Shown here: positions 24,844-31,773 of the stretch, one piece after another
How the letters are laid out: each line of letters begins with the position of its first letter
Numbering within the stretch: position 1 is the stretch's first letter
The notes under the pieces: generated by a model
What the model saw: only the letters and a program-made list of their open reading frames with translations
Databases searched by the model: none
What the model was told of the DNA's origin: nothing
Made by a program: the position numbers and the translations under genes
DNA from: Phytohabitans sp036906915
GTDB lineage: Bacteria; Actinomycetota; Actinomycetes; Mycobacteriales; Micromonosporaceae
DNA length: 64,000 nt
Reading direction: 5' to 3'
Assembly: GCF_036906915.1 (NCBI RefSeq)
Contig: NZ_JBAKHX010000015.1
Location: forward strand, 1 to 64,000

Positions 24844-25569
24844 GTGCGACTCGACGACGTGTGGCTGCGATACCGGCGCGGTGATCCGTGGGTGCTCCGC
24901 GGCGCCAGCATCGAACTGCGGCCGGGTGAGGCGGCGACCGTGGTGGGCCGCAACGGCGTGGGCAAGTCCACATTGCTCAAACTCGCCGCCGGGCTACTGC
25001 GCGCCCAGAAGGGCGCGGTCCGCGACCGTCCAGCACGCATCGGGTACGTGCCGGAGCGGTTCCCCGCCGACCAGCCGTTCACGGCCCGCCGGTACCTCGT
25101 CGGGATGGCCCGGATCCACGGCCTCGCGGCGGCCGACGCGGGCCCCGCGGTCGACAGCTGGGCCGAGCGTCTCTACTGCGCGGGCCTGCTGGACACCGCG
25201 ATGGTCGAGCTGTCCAAGGGTTCGGCGCAAAAGGTCGGCCTGATCCAGGCGGTGCTGTGCCGGCCCGAGCTGCTGGTGCTCGACGAGCCGTGGGAAGGGC
25301 TCGACGCGGCCACCCGGGCGGAGGTGCCGCTCATCGTGGCCGAGACCGTCGCGGCCGGCGGCCGAGCGCTGATCAGCGACCACCTCGGCAGCGCCGGCGA
25401 GCTGCCCGGGGTGCGGCGCTGGGAGCTGGTCGACGGCACTCTCGTCGAGGCCGCCGACGAACGCCTGGAGTGCGTGATCGAGGTGGCGGTGGCGACCTCC
25501 GACGTGCCGGCCGCCGTCGCCAGCCTGCGCGCCGCGGGCCACCGAGTGCTGGGAGTGCGAGGACAGTGA
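24844..25569 (+). CDS. ABC transporter ATP-binding protein
   Basis: A 241-residue ATPase: Walker A GRNGVGKST, signature ELSKGSAQKVGLIQAVLCRP, Walker B LLVLDEPWEGLD, and a switch histidine in ISDHLGS. It is of the CcmA/drug-export subclass with a C-terminal extension containing RLECVIEVAVA. GTG 24844 is used; the longer upstream frame crosses the DUF5709 gene on the other strand. Its stop overlaps the GTG of the first of three mini-ORFs that lead to the permease gene at 25881, so the two proteins very likely form one exporter. Confidence 0.9.
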   Translation: MRLDDVWLRYRRGDPWVLRGASIELRPGEAATVVGRNGVGKSTLLKLAAGLLRAQKGAVRDRPARIGYVPERFPADQPFTARRYLVGMARIHGLAAADAGPAVDSWAERLYCAGLLDTAMVELSKGSAQKVGLIQAVLCRPELLVLDEPWEGLDAATRAEVPLIVAETVAAGGRALISDHLGSAGELPGVRRWELVDGTLVEAADERLECVIEVAVATSDVPAAVASLRAAGHRVLGVRGQ

Positions 25570-25646
25570 GCGAGGCAGTTCACGCGGCGCACGGAAAGGC
25601 GTCGCTTCCATCGCCGCCCGACCAAGCGAACCAGGAGGCACCGTGA
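25566..25646 (+). CDS. Linker mini-ORF 1 (26 aa)
   Basis: The GTG at 25566 overlaps the stop of the ABC ATPase gene (GTGA), and its TGA at 25644-25646 overlaps the GTG of mini-ORF 2. The peptide is VSEAVHAAHGKASLPSPPDQ followed by ANQEAP. AGGAGG at 25633-25638 lies within its end and would serve the next start. No known family; low-complexity, probably unstructured. Its value may be translational coupling rather than the peptide. Confidence 0.5.
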   Translation: MSEAVHAAHGKASLPSPPDQANQEAP

Positions 25647-25765
25647 GCGAGGGAGGTGGCGCGGCGGCGCCTGGACCAAGCGACGCGCCGACGAAGTCGC
25701 GCGCGGCGCGAGGGAAGGCGTCGCCTTTGGCGCCGCGCGACCGAGCGAACCAGGAGGCACCGTGA
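25643..25765 (+). CDS. Linker mini-ORF 2 (40 aa)
   Basis: Starts at GTG 25643, four nt after AGGAGG, and its TGA overlaps the GTG of mini-ORF 3. The peptide begins VSEGGGAAAPGPSDAPTKSR and ends RDRANQEAP. It is the first full 119-bp copy of the tandem repeat and differs from mini-ORF 3 by only a few bases. No family is recognised. Confidence 0.5.
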   Translation: MSEGGGAAAPGPSDAPTKSRAARGKASPLAPRDRANQEAP

Positions 25766-25880
25766 GCGAGGGAGCTGGCGCGGCGGCGCCTGGACCAAGC
25801 GACGCGCCGACGAAGTCGCGCGCGGCGCGAGGGAAGGCGTCGCCTTTGGCGCCGCGCGACCGAGCGAACCAGGAGGCACA
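25643..25880. repeat. Two 119-bp direct repeats (plus a shorter diverged copy at 25566-25642)
   Basis: GTGAGCGAGGGA recurs at 25643 and 25762 with exact 119-bp spacing, and GTG recurs again at 25881. Each copy ends with CCAGGAGGCAC, so each duplication also duplicates a ribosome binding site and start codon. The first, 77-bp copy shares only its two ends. Confidence 0.92.
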
Positions 25881-25884
25881 GTGA
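25762..25884 (+). CDS. Linker mini-ORF 3 (40 aa)
   Basis: Starts at GTG 25762, four nt after AGGAGG (25752-25757), and its TGA at 25882-25884 overlaps the GTG start of the permease at 25881. The peptide is nearly identical to mini-ORF 2 (SEGAG for SEGGG; final Q for P). Confidence 0.5.
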   Translation: MSEGAGAAAPGPSDAPTKSRAARGKASPLAPRDRANQEAQ

Positions 25885-26573
25885 TCGCGCTGGTGCGGAT
25901 GCGGCTGGCCGGGTTCGTGCGGACCGGGCGGGCGCTGGCGCCGCTGCTGACGGTGCTCGTGGTGCTCGGCGTCATCTACGGCGGCGGCCGCGCGCAGGCG
26001 GGTGAGGCGTACGGCTTCTCCGCCGCCGTGTTGTTTCCCGTGCTGGCGTGGCAGACCCAGATACTGCTCAACGCCGAGCCCGACGTCCAGCGCCAACTGT
26101 CCATTGTGGCCGTCGGCGGCCGCGGCCGGGAGCTGGCCGCCGGGCTGCTCGCGGCGCTCGTGCCGGCGCTGGCCATGGTGGCGCTGGTGCTCGCAGTGCC
26201 CTGGCCGATCAGCGGGATCACCGGTCCCGAAGCGCCAGGCGACCCGTCGCTCGCCTCCGGGGTGACCGCCGGAGTATGGGCACACCTGCTGCTGGTACCA
26301 CCGGCGCTGCTGCTGGGCGCGCTGGCCAGCCGGGCGGTGGTCGGCAACGCAGCGCGCGGGCTGGCGGTACTGGCCGGCGGCACGGTGCTGGCGTTCGTGT
26401 TGGGCACCAAGGGCTCCCCGGTGCCGTGGCTGGTCCCGCCCCTTCTTCCCACGGCCCGCGCGACAGTGAACGGCCTGGACGCCCCCGCCCTGGCGGCACA
26501 GACGGCGATAGCCCTCACCTGGACAGCGGCAGCCCTCGCCGCCTACACAGCCCTCCGCCGCCGCAACACCTGA
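25881..26573 (+). CDS. ABC transporter permease (integral membrane, about 6 TM)
   Basis: A 230-residue hydrophobic protein with about six membrane segments, e.g. LAPLLTVLVVLGVIYGGGRA, LLAALVPALAMVALVLAVPW, LLLVPPALLLGALASRAVVG and LAVLAGGTVLAFVLGTKGSP. It matches no specific family by eye, but it follows the ABC ATPase gene at 24844 through overlapping mini-ORFs and is therefore the likely membrane half of that exporter. GTG 25881 has AGGAGG at 25871-25876. It is followed at once by a C/T-rich repeat tract and palindrome copy C. Confidence 0.75.
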   Translation: MIALVRMRLAGFVRTGRALAPLLTVLVVLGVIYGGGRAQAGEAYGFSAAVLFPVLAWQTQILLNAEPDVQRQLSIVAVGGRGRELAAGLLAALVPALAMVALVLAVPWPISGITGPEAPGDPSLASGVTAGVWAHLLLVPPALLLGALASRAVVGNAARGLAVLAGGTVLAFVLGTKGSPVPWLVPPLLPTARATVNGLDAPALAAQTAIALTWTAAALAAYTALRRRNT

Positions 26574-26589
26574 CCCGCCGGCGGCGCCC

Positions 26590-26774
26590 CCGCCGCTCCC
26601 CGCCCTCTCCCCCTCTCCCCCTCGCGCCCTCTCCCCCTCTCCCCCTCGCGCCCTCTCCCCCTCGCGCCCTCGCGCCCTCGCCCTCGCGCCCTCGCGCCCT
26701 CTCCCCCTCGCGCCCTCGCGCCCTCGCCCTCGCGCCCTCGCGCCCTCGCCCTCGCGCCCTCGCGCCCTCGCGCC
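26590..26774. repeat. C/T-rich low-complexity tandem tract
   Basis: Irregular tandem repetition of CCCTCTCCC and CGCCCTCG units runs from the stop of the permease to palindrome copy C. It occupies the position held by 16-19-bp arrays at the other copies. Confidence 0.85.
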
Positions 26775-26850
26775 GATCAAGGGCGAACGCACGTGGTTCG
26801 ATCTCTTTTCCACGTGCGTTCGCCCTTGATCGATGAAGATCTCCTTGATC
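26775..26850. repeat. Composite palindromic element, copy C (perfect arms)
   Basis: Palindrome 26775-26831: the 22-nt arms (26775-26796 and 26810-26831) are exact reverse complements and flank the 13-nt loop TTCGATCTCTTTT. The side unit GATGAAGATCTCCTTGATC follows to 26850. It contains the hexamer CACGTG-like core CGCACGTGG near the loop. It is the best-preserved copy and defines forward orientation. Confidence 0.9.
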
Positions 26851-27173
26851 GGCGCCCTTGGGACTAGGCGTTGCGATGCTCTGTCAAGGCCGCAGCGGGG
26901 CGCGGTCCCTCTCGCCAGCGTCGCCCTCGGTCGGATCGCCCGCTTATGTCGCCCTGGCAGCAAGAAGCGTTCAAGATTCGCCGCCCGGGTGCGACACGAG
27001 TCGCGCGACATCGGGGAAACGGCGCCCGCGCCCGTCTGACCCGCCAAAATCCCGCGACCGCGCGGTGGTCTGGGCTTCGGGGTGGTCGACGTCCGCCTGT
27101 CTGATGCCGCGGCGTCCGAGGCTGGCTTTCCGCCGCCTCGCATACGGGTAGCGCCGTGCCTGTGGAGGACGCC
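26851..27173. other. Region without recognisable genes between two repeat copies
   Basis: Frames on both strands are Arg/Pro-rich and match nothing recognisable. No hairpin with a T-tract was seen. It lies between copies C and D, which face each other in opposite orientation. Confidence 0.4.
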
Positions 27174-27249
27174 GATCAAGGCCAATCGCATCGATCAAGT
27201 GCAAATGCACGCGGAAAAGAGATCGAACCACGTGCGTTCGCCCTTGATC
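27174..27249. repeat. Composite palindromic element, copy D
   Basis: The side unit is 27174-27192 and the palindrome 27193-27249, with loop AAAAGAGATCGAA, i.e. inverted relative to copy C. The array at 27271-27350 and then the stop of the TauE gene (27374) follow. Confidence 0.85.
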
Positions 27250-27270
27250 GGCGGCAAGAGGGCGCGCGGA

Positions 27271-27350
27271 GCGCGCACGAGGCGGAGCGCGCACGAGGCG
27301 GAGCGCGCACGAGGCGGAGCGCGCACGAGGCGGAGCCCGCACGACGCGGA
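27271..27350. repeat. 16-bp tandem repeat array
   Basis: Unit GCGCGCACGAGGCGGA occurs five times with period 16 (27271, 27287, 27303, 27319, 27335; the last has two changes). It ends 24 nt before the stop codon of the TauE gene. Confidence 0.9.
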
Positions 27351-27373
27351 GCGGGGCGCAGGGGTGAGGCGGG

Positions 27374-28147
27374 TTAGAAGAGCAGGTTGGCTATCGCGGC
27401 TAGGCCTACCACTACGATCACGCCGCGCAGCACCGCCCGGGGGAGTTTTCTGCCCCAGTGGCCGCCGACGAAGCCGCCCACCACGGAGCCGGCCGCGATC
27501 AGCAGTGCCGGCTCCCACGCGACGTCGCCCACGATCACGAACAGCACCGCCGCTACCGCGTTGACCAGGCCGGTGAGCAGGTTCTTGATGCCGTTGAGCC
27601 ACTGCAGGTCGGTCGAGAGCAGCACGCCGAACAGGCCCACCATCAGTACGCCCTGGGCCGCGCCGAAGTATCCCCCGTAGGTGCCGGCCGCGTACACGCC
27701 GAGCAGCAGGAGCGGCCCGACGGGCCGGTGCTTCTCTCCCGGCGGGATACCGGCCAGGCGGCGGGCGAGCCACGGCTGCGCCACCACGAGGATCAGTGCT
27801 AGCCCGATCAGTACCGGCACGATCGTGTCGAACGCACCGGAGGGCAGCCAGAGCAGCAGCAACGCGCCGGTGATCGCACCGGCGACGGCGGCGATGGCGA
27901 GCGTGAGCAGCAGCCGGCCGTGCCCGGCCAGTTCGCGGCGGTACGTGTACGCGCCGGAGAGGGAGCCGGGCACCAGGCCGACGGTGTTGGAGACGTTCGC
28001 GACAACAGGCGGGTACCCGAGGGCCAGCAGCACCGGAAACGTGATCAGCGTGCCGGAGCCCACCACGGCGTTGATGGCGCCGGCGGCCGCTCCGGCGCCG
28101 AGCACGGCGAGGGACTCGATAAGGCTCAGGTCGACTTCCAAGATCAC
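27374..28147 (-). CDS. TauE/SafE-family sulfite/organosulfonate exporter
   Basis: A 257-residue membrane protein with about eight helices. LAVLGAGAAAGAINAVVGSG near the N-terminus carries the family's first half-repeat motif (G-x-I-x-x-x-x-G-x-G), with YPPVVANVSNTVGLVPGSLS following. The second half has GVYAAGTYGGYFGAAQGVLM and LNGIKNLLTGLVNAVAAVLF. The family exports sulfite, sulfoacetate or related anions; the substrate here is unknown. GTG 28147 overlaps the stop of a TetR remnant (GTGA). Confidence 0.88.
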   Translation of the reverse strand: MILEVDLSLIESLAVLGAGAAAGAINAVVGSGTLITFPVLLALGYPPVVANVSNTVGLVPGSLSGAYTYRRELAGHGRLLLTLAIAAVAGAITGALLLLWLPSGAFDTIVPVLIGLALILVVAQPWLARRLAGIPPGEKHRPVGPLLLLGVYAAGTYGGYFGAAQGVLMVGLFGVLLSTDLQWLNGIKNLLTGLVNAVAAVLFVIVGDVAWEPALLIAAGSVVGGFVGGHWGRKLPRAVLRGVIVVVGLAAIANLLF

Positions 28148-28290
28148 GTTGCGATGGTACGCATGGCGGCCAGCAGGTCGGCACTGGATGGGACGCTATC
28201 CGGGTCGACCAGCCATGCGGCGGCCGGGCCGGCGACCAGCACCTGGTAGAAGGCGCCGATGGCGTGCACTCGCGCGCCCAAGCGCTCGCC
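28144..28290 (-). pseudogene. C-terminal remnant of a TetR-family regulator
   Basis: The frame reads ARVHAIGAFYQVLVAGPAAA, WLVDPDSVPSSADLLAAMRT and IAT-stop, the typical end of a TetR protein (AFYQ-x-L-x-A-G-L-x-x-Q-W-L-x-D-P). It lies in tandem with the TauE gene, with a 4-nt overlap. The DNA-binding N-terminal two thirds are absent; upstream sequence turns into unrelated frame. It was probably the repressor of the exporter before truncation. Confidence 0.6.
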
Positions 28291-28406
28291 TTCGGCGACG
28301 GCGGCGCCTGATGGCGAAGATGGTCGCGTCCATCCACCGCGCCGCCACGGCGATCACCCTCAAGGCCTGCCTGTAACGGCGAAGCGGGTTCGTGGCTATA
28401 GAGAAC

Positions 28407-28976
28407 GTGACCGATACTCAAGCCTTGGACGCGGAGCGGGTGTGCGACATCGGCCGCGACCCGTCGGCGCTGGAGGCGTTCTACGCGGCGCACTACGCCG
28501 ACGTGGTCCGGTACTTCGCCCGCCGCCTGCAGGATCCGCACGACGTGGCCGACCTGGTCGCGGACACGTTCATCGCCGCGCTGGAGAACGCGCCGACGTA
28601 CGACCCGCGCCGTGGCCGACCGCTGCCCTGGCTGCTCGGCATCGGGCACAACACCCTGCGCCGCTTCTACCGTCAGCGGCTGGCCGATCGACAGGCGGTG
28701 GCCCGGTTCGCCGGGCGCCGGCTGCTGGACGCCGACGATGTCGCGCTGCTGGAGGACCAGATCGACAACGAGCGGCGGGCGCACCGTGCGTACCGCATGC
28801 TCAGCGAGCTGTCCGCCACCGACCGCGAACTCGTCGAGCTCGTCGATATCACGGGCCTGAGCCCGAAAGAGGCCGCCACCGCGATGGGACTAATGCCCGG
28901 GATGGCGAGGGTGCGGTTGTTCCGCGCCCGGGCAAAGCTGCGTTCCGCCTTGCGAATCCAGGAGGAACTGGAATGA
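28407..28976 (+). CDS. ECF RNA polymerase sigma factor
   Basis: About 189 residues. Region 2: ALEAFYAAHYADVVRYFARR and DVADLVADTFIAALENAPTY; region 2.4 area: PLPWLLGIGHNTLRRFYRQR. Region 4: LSATDRELVELVDITGLSPK, then EAATAMGLMPGMARVRLFRA. GTG 28407 (GAGAAC upstream) or GTG 28392 may be the start. Its last codon overlaps the next gene (ATGA), pairing it with a membrane protein of the usual sigma/partner type. This is the second such pair in the window. Confidence 0.9.
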   Translation: MTDTQALDAERVCDIGRDPSALEAFYAAHYADVVRYFARRLQDPHDVADLVADTFIAALENAPTYDPRRGRPLPWLLGIGHNTLRRFYRQRLADRQAVARFAGRRLLDADDVALLEDQIDNERRAHRAYRMLSELSATDRELVELVDITGLSPKEAATAMGLMPGMARVRLFRARAKLRSALRIQEELE

Positions 28977-29524
28977 CCCGTTTCCGACAGGCACTGCTCG
29001 ACGAGCTCCAGTCCCGGGTGGTGGCCGACCCGGTACCAGCAAAAGCGCGGCACCGGTTGACGCGGCCCCGGCTCGCCTTCGGCGGCGCCCTGGTCGCCGC
29101 CGCGGCCGCCATCGCGACCGTCCTCGCCACCAGCGGCGGCGGCGGCCCCGCGTACGCCGTTACCAAGGAGAAGGACGGCACGCTCGCGGTGGCCGTCAAC
29201 CGCCCCGGAGACCCGGGCGATGCGAACCGCGAACTCGCTGTCGCCGTGGACGACAAGGTGAAGATTCTGCGACCCTCCGCCCCCGAGGACTGCCCGGTGG
29301 AGGACCGCGGCACGCGGATGAAGGCCTTGCCGGACACGGTGTGGGTCAGGTTGGGAGAGGCGTCCGCCAGCGTGACCCGAGTCAGGGTACGGCCGGAGAG
29401 CCTCCCGGACGGCGTGGTCGTGGTGCTAGTGGCCCTCACGCCGCTGGACGGCGGCAAGCCCGCCGTCCAGCTCGACTTCTACAAGGCACCCGGCCCGAAG
29501 TGCGTCGTGGCACCCACGCGCTGA
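28973..29524 (+). CDS. Membrane-anchored partner protein of the ECF sigma factor
   Basis: A 183-residue protein: a basic cytoplasmic N-terminus (FRQALLDELQSRVV), one membrane helix around residues 34-53 (FGGALVAAAAAIATVLATSG) and an extracytoplasmic domain containing CPVEDRGTRMK and a final KCVVAP. The two cysteines could form a disulfide. The ATGA overlap with the sigma gene implies co-expression. An anti-sigma or sensor function is inferred from context; no ZAS motif is seen. Confidence 0.7.
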   Translation: MTRFRQALLDELQSRVVADPVPAKARHRLTRPRLAFGGALVAAAAAIATVLATSGGGGPAYAVTKEKDGTLAVAVNRPGDPGDANRELAVAVDDKVKILRPSAPEDCPVEDRGTRMKALPDTVWVRLGEASASVTRVRVRPESLPDGVVVVLVALTPLDGGKPAVQLDFYKAPGPKCVVAPTR

Positions 29525-29579
29525 CTCGCCCGCTGCCGCCACCCCGCGCTCGGTTGCTCACGATCGCTAGGGTGGCGGC

Positions 29580-30584
29580 ATGCGTGCGGTCGTCCAGGAT
29601 GGGTACGGTTCGCCGGACGCGCTGCGCGTCCGCGATATCCCGCGGCCGGCGCCGGGCGAGGGCGAGATTCTGGTACGCGTCCGCGCCGCCTCACTGCACC
29701 CCGACGTGTGGCACGTGGTGACCGGCCTGCCGTACGCGTTGCGCCTCATGGGCTCGGGCCCGCGCCGGCCGAAGCAGCCCGTCCCCGGCACCGACATGGC
29801 CGGCGAGGTCGCCGCGCTCGGGCCGGGCGCGACGCGGTTCCGGGTCGGCGACGAGGTGTACGGCGAGACGATCCGCGGCTACACGTGGCGCAACGGTGGC
29901 GCGTTCGCCGAGTACGTGGCGGTGCCGGAGGACGTGGTGGCCCCCAAGCCGGCTGGCGTGACGTTCGAGGAAGCGGCGTCCGTGCTCAACGCGGGCATCA
30001 TCACGCTGATCAACCTGCCGCGCGATCGCCCCCTCGCCGCCGGCCAGCGCGTGCTCGTCAACGGGGCCGGCGGCGGCGTGGGCGTGGTAGCGGTACAGCT
30101 GGCGAAGGCGGCCGGTGCGGAGGTGACCGCCGTCGACACCGGCGCCAAGCTCGACCTGCTCACCTCGCTGGGCGCCGACCGGGTCGTCGACCACACCCGC
30201 GAAGACCTCGACGGCGGCCCCTACGACCTGGTCTTCGACATCGTCGGCAACCACCGGTTTCCCGCGCTGCGCCCGCTGCTCGCGCCCGACGGCCGGTACG
30301 TCCTTGTCGGCCACGACCAGTACGGGCGCGACGGGCGGCGGTGGCTCGGCAGCATCCCACGGCTGTTGGGTCTGGTCGCGCGCAGCGCGGTCAACCGCCA
30401 GCTGCCCCGCCCGACCGGCAAGCTGCCCCCGAAGGGCGAGCTGACCGGCAGGCTCTCCGCGCTGCTTGAGTCCGGTGCCCTCAAGCCGGTCGTCGACCGC
30501 ACCTACCCGCTGGACGAGCTGCCCGAAGCGATGCGCCACCTGACCGGCGGCACGGTTCGCGGCAAGATCGTCATCACGATCTGA
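29580..30584 (+). CDS. Zinc-independent MDR oxidoreductase (quinone oxidoreductase-like)
   Basis: A 334-residue medium-chain dehydrogenase/reductase: AVVQDGYGSPDALRVRDIPR, PGTDMAGEVAALGPGATRF, VLVNGAGGGVGVVAVQLAKA (NADPH-binding GxGxxG-like loop), and GALKPVVDRTYPLDELPEAM. The catalytic zinc cysteine/histidine ligands of alcohol dehydrogenases are missing, so it belongs with the QOR/enone-reductase group. The 3' end overlaps the convergent GNAT gene by 11 nt. Confidence 0.88.
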   Translation: MRAVVQDGYGSPDALRVRDIPRPAPGEGEILVRVRAASLHPDVWHVVTGLPYALRLMGSGPRRPKQPVPGTDMAGEVAALGPGATRFRVGDEVYGETIRGYTWRNGGAFAEYVAVPEDVVAPKPAGVTFEEAASVLNAGIITLINLPRDRPLAAGQRVLVNGAGGGVGVVAVQLAKAAGAEVTAVDTGAKLDLLTSLGADRVVDHTREDLDGGPYDLVFDIVGNHRFPALRPLLAPDGRYVLVGHDQYGRDGRRWLGSIPRLLGLVARSAVNRQLPRPTGKLPPKGELTGRLSALLESGALKPVVDRTYPLDELPEAMRHLTGGTVRGKIVITI

Positions 30585-31143
30585 GCCGCCACTCCGGTGC
30601 CAGCACGGCATACACCAGCTGGCTGCGCCAGGCGCCCTTGACCAGCTCGTTGTCGACGAAGTGCGCTTCCTTGCGCATGCCCAGCCGCTCCAGCAGCCGG
30701 GCGGAGGCGTGGTTTTCGGCATGGCAGCGCCCGACGATCCGGTGCAGGCCGAGCCCTTCGAAGCCGAGCCGCAGCATCTCCCGGGCCGCCTCGGTGGCAA
30801 GGCCCTGCCCATGGTGGTCGGGGTTGAAGACGTACCCCAGCTCGCCCTGCCTGCTGGTCGTGCTGTGCCACACCAGCTCGACCTGGCCGACGACACGGTC
30901 ATTGTCGGCGCGCACGACGGCGAGGCTCAGGCAGTCTCCCTCCCCCGCCAGCCGGTCCTCGCGCGCCATCTGCGCGACGGCGGCCTCCGTCTGTGCCAGG
31001 GTCCGCGGCTCCCAGCTCATGTACCGGGCGACCTCCGGCCGGCGCTGGTATGCCCAGACGTCGTCGACGTCGGCCCGGGTGAAGGGGCGCAACAGCAGGC
31101 GGGCGGTCCTGATCGGATAGAACGGACGCAGCATCATCAACAC
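30574..31143 (-). CDS. GNAT-family N-acetyltransferase (RimJ/RimL type)
   Basis: About 189 residues with RTARLLLRPFTRADVDDVWA, YMSWEPRTLAQTEAAVAQMA, GELGYVFNPDHHGQGLATEA (acetyl-CoA loop), GLHRIVGRCHAENHASARLL and RLGMRKEAHFVDNELVKGAW. This is the RimJ/RimL subgroup that acetylates protein N-termini or small amines. GTG at 31143 directly follows the stop of the upstream membrane gene; downstream ATGs at residues 3 and 4 are also possible starts. Confidence 0.88.
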   Translation of the reverse strand: MLMMLRPFYPIRTARLLLRPFTRADVDDVWAYQRRPEVARYMSWEPRTLAQTEAAVAQMAREDRLAGEGDCLSLAVVRADNDRVVGQVELVWHSTTSRQGELGYVFNPDHHGQGLATEAAREMLRLGFEGLGLHRIVGRCHAENHASARLLERLGMRKEAHFVDNELVKGAWRSQLVYAVLAPEWRLRS

Positions 31144-31689
31144 CTAGGCGCGGAGCCCGCGCACCAGCGCGATCGCCGCGTACGCCGCCAGCAGCACCCC
31201 GGCGCCCAGGCCGGCGACCGAGCTGGCCGCCACGGACGTGGTCAGGCCGACGACGGTCGCCACCACGGCCACCGCGCACACCAGCGCGCCCAGCGGCACC
31301 AGCAGCGGGTCGCGCAGCACCGGCGCCAGCGGAAAGAAGTGCACGCCGACGACGAGACACACCCACGCCGCGACGTACTCCGCGGCGCCGGCCAGGCCCA
31401 GCACGACCCCGCCGAGCGCGATGGCGGCGAACTCGATGCCCACGATGATCCCGTACCGCCGGGACGCCGCCCGGTCGCGGCTGAGCCTGGTCGCGGAGCG
31501 GCTCGTGAACCCGACCACCGCACCGGCAACCGCCGCGATCAGCGCCACGACTGAGCCAACGGTCAGGAACGGCTGCCAGCCGTCGGGTGCCGCCCCACCG
31601 CCCCAGCCAAACCACGCCGCCGCGAAGAATCCCAGTACCAGAGCGGTCATTCCCAGGTCGCGCCTGGACTGTCCGCGGACCTCAGCCAT
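31144..31689 (-). CDS. Hypothetical integral membrane protein
   Basis: A 181-residue protein with about five hydrophobic helices (LGMTALVLGFFAAAWFGWGG, LTVGSVVALIAAVAGAVVGF, YGIIVGIEFAAIALGGVVLG, YVAAWVCLVVGVHFFPLAPV and two more). No family was recognised with certainty; it resembles small DUF-type membrane proteins of actinobacteria. It is immediately upstream of, and probably co-transcribed with, the GNAT gene. Confidence 0.6.
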   Translation of the reverse strand: MAEVRGQSRRDLGMTALVLGFFAAAWFGWGGGAAPDGWQPFLTVGSVVALIAAVAGAVVGFTSRSATRLSRDRAASRRYGIIVGIEFAAIALGGVVLGLAGAAEYVAAWVCLVVGVHFFPLAPVLRDPLLVPLGALVCAVAVVATVVGLTTSVAASSVAGLGAGVLLAAYAAIALVRGLRA

Positions 31690-31726
31690 CCCCGTACCTC
31701 CCCTTGTGGATCAAGGGTAATGGCGG

Positions 31727-31758
31727 GGCGGCGTCCCCTCTCACGAGGGGACGCCGCC
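31727..31758 (-). terminator. Strong hairpin terminator downstream of haloperoxidase gene
   Basis: A perfect 14-bp stem (31727-31740 and 31745-31758, GGCGGCGTCCCCTC) with a TCAC loop lies 16 nt beyond the stop of the haloperoxidase gene on the minus strand. There is no T-run, as is usual in actinobacteria. Confidence 0.8.
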
Positions 31759-31773
31759 GTCAGCGGTCGCGCG

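Noticed and set aside
26833..27151. Small ORFs between repeat copies C and D
   Set aside because: No recognisable motif, no ribosome binding sites, and overlapping alternatives in every frame.
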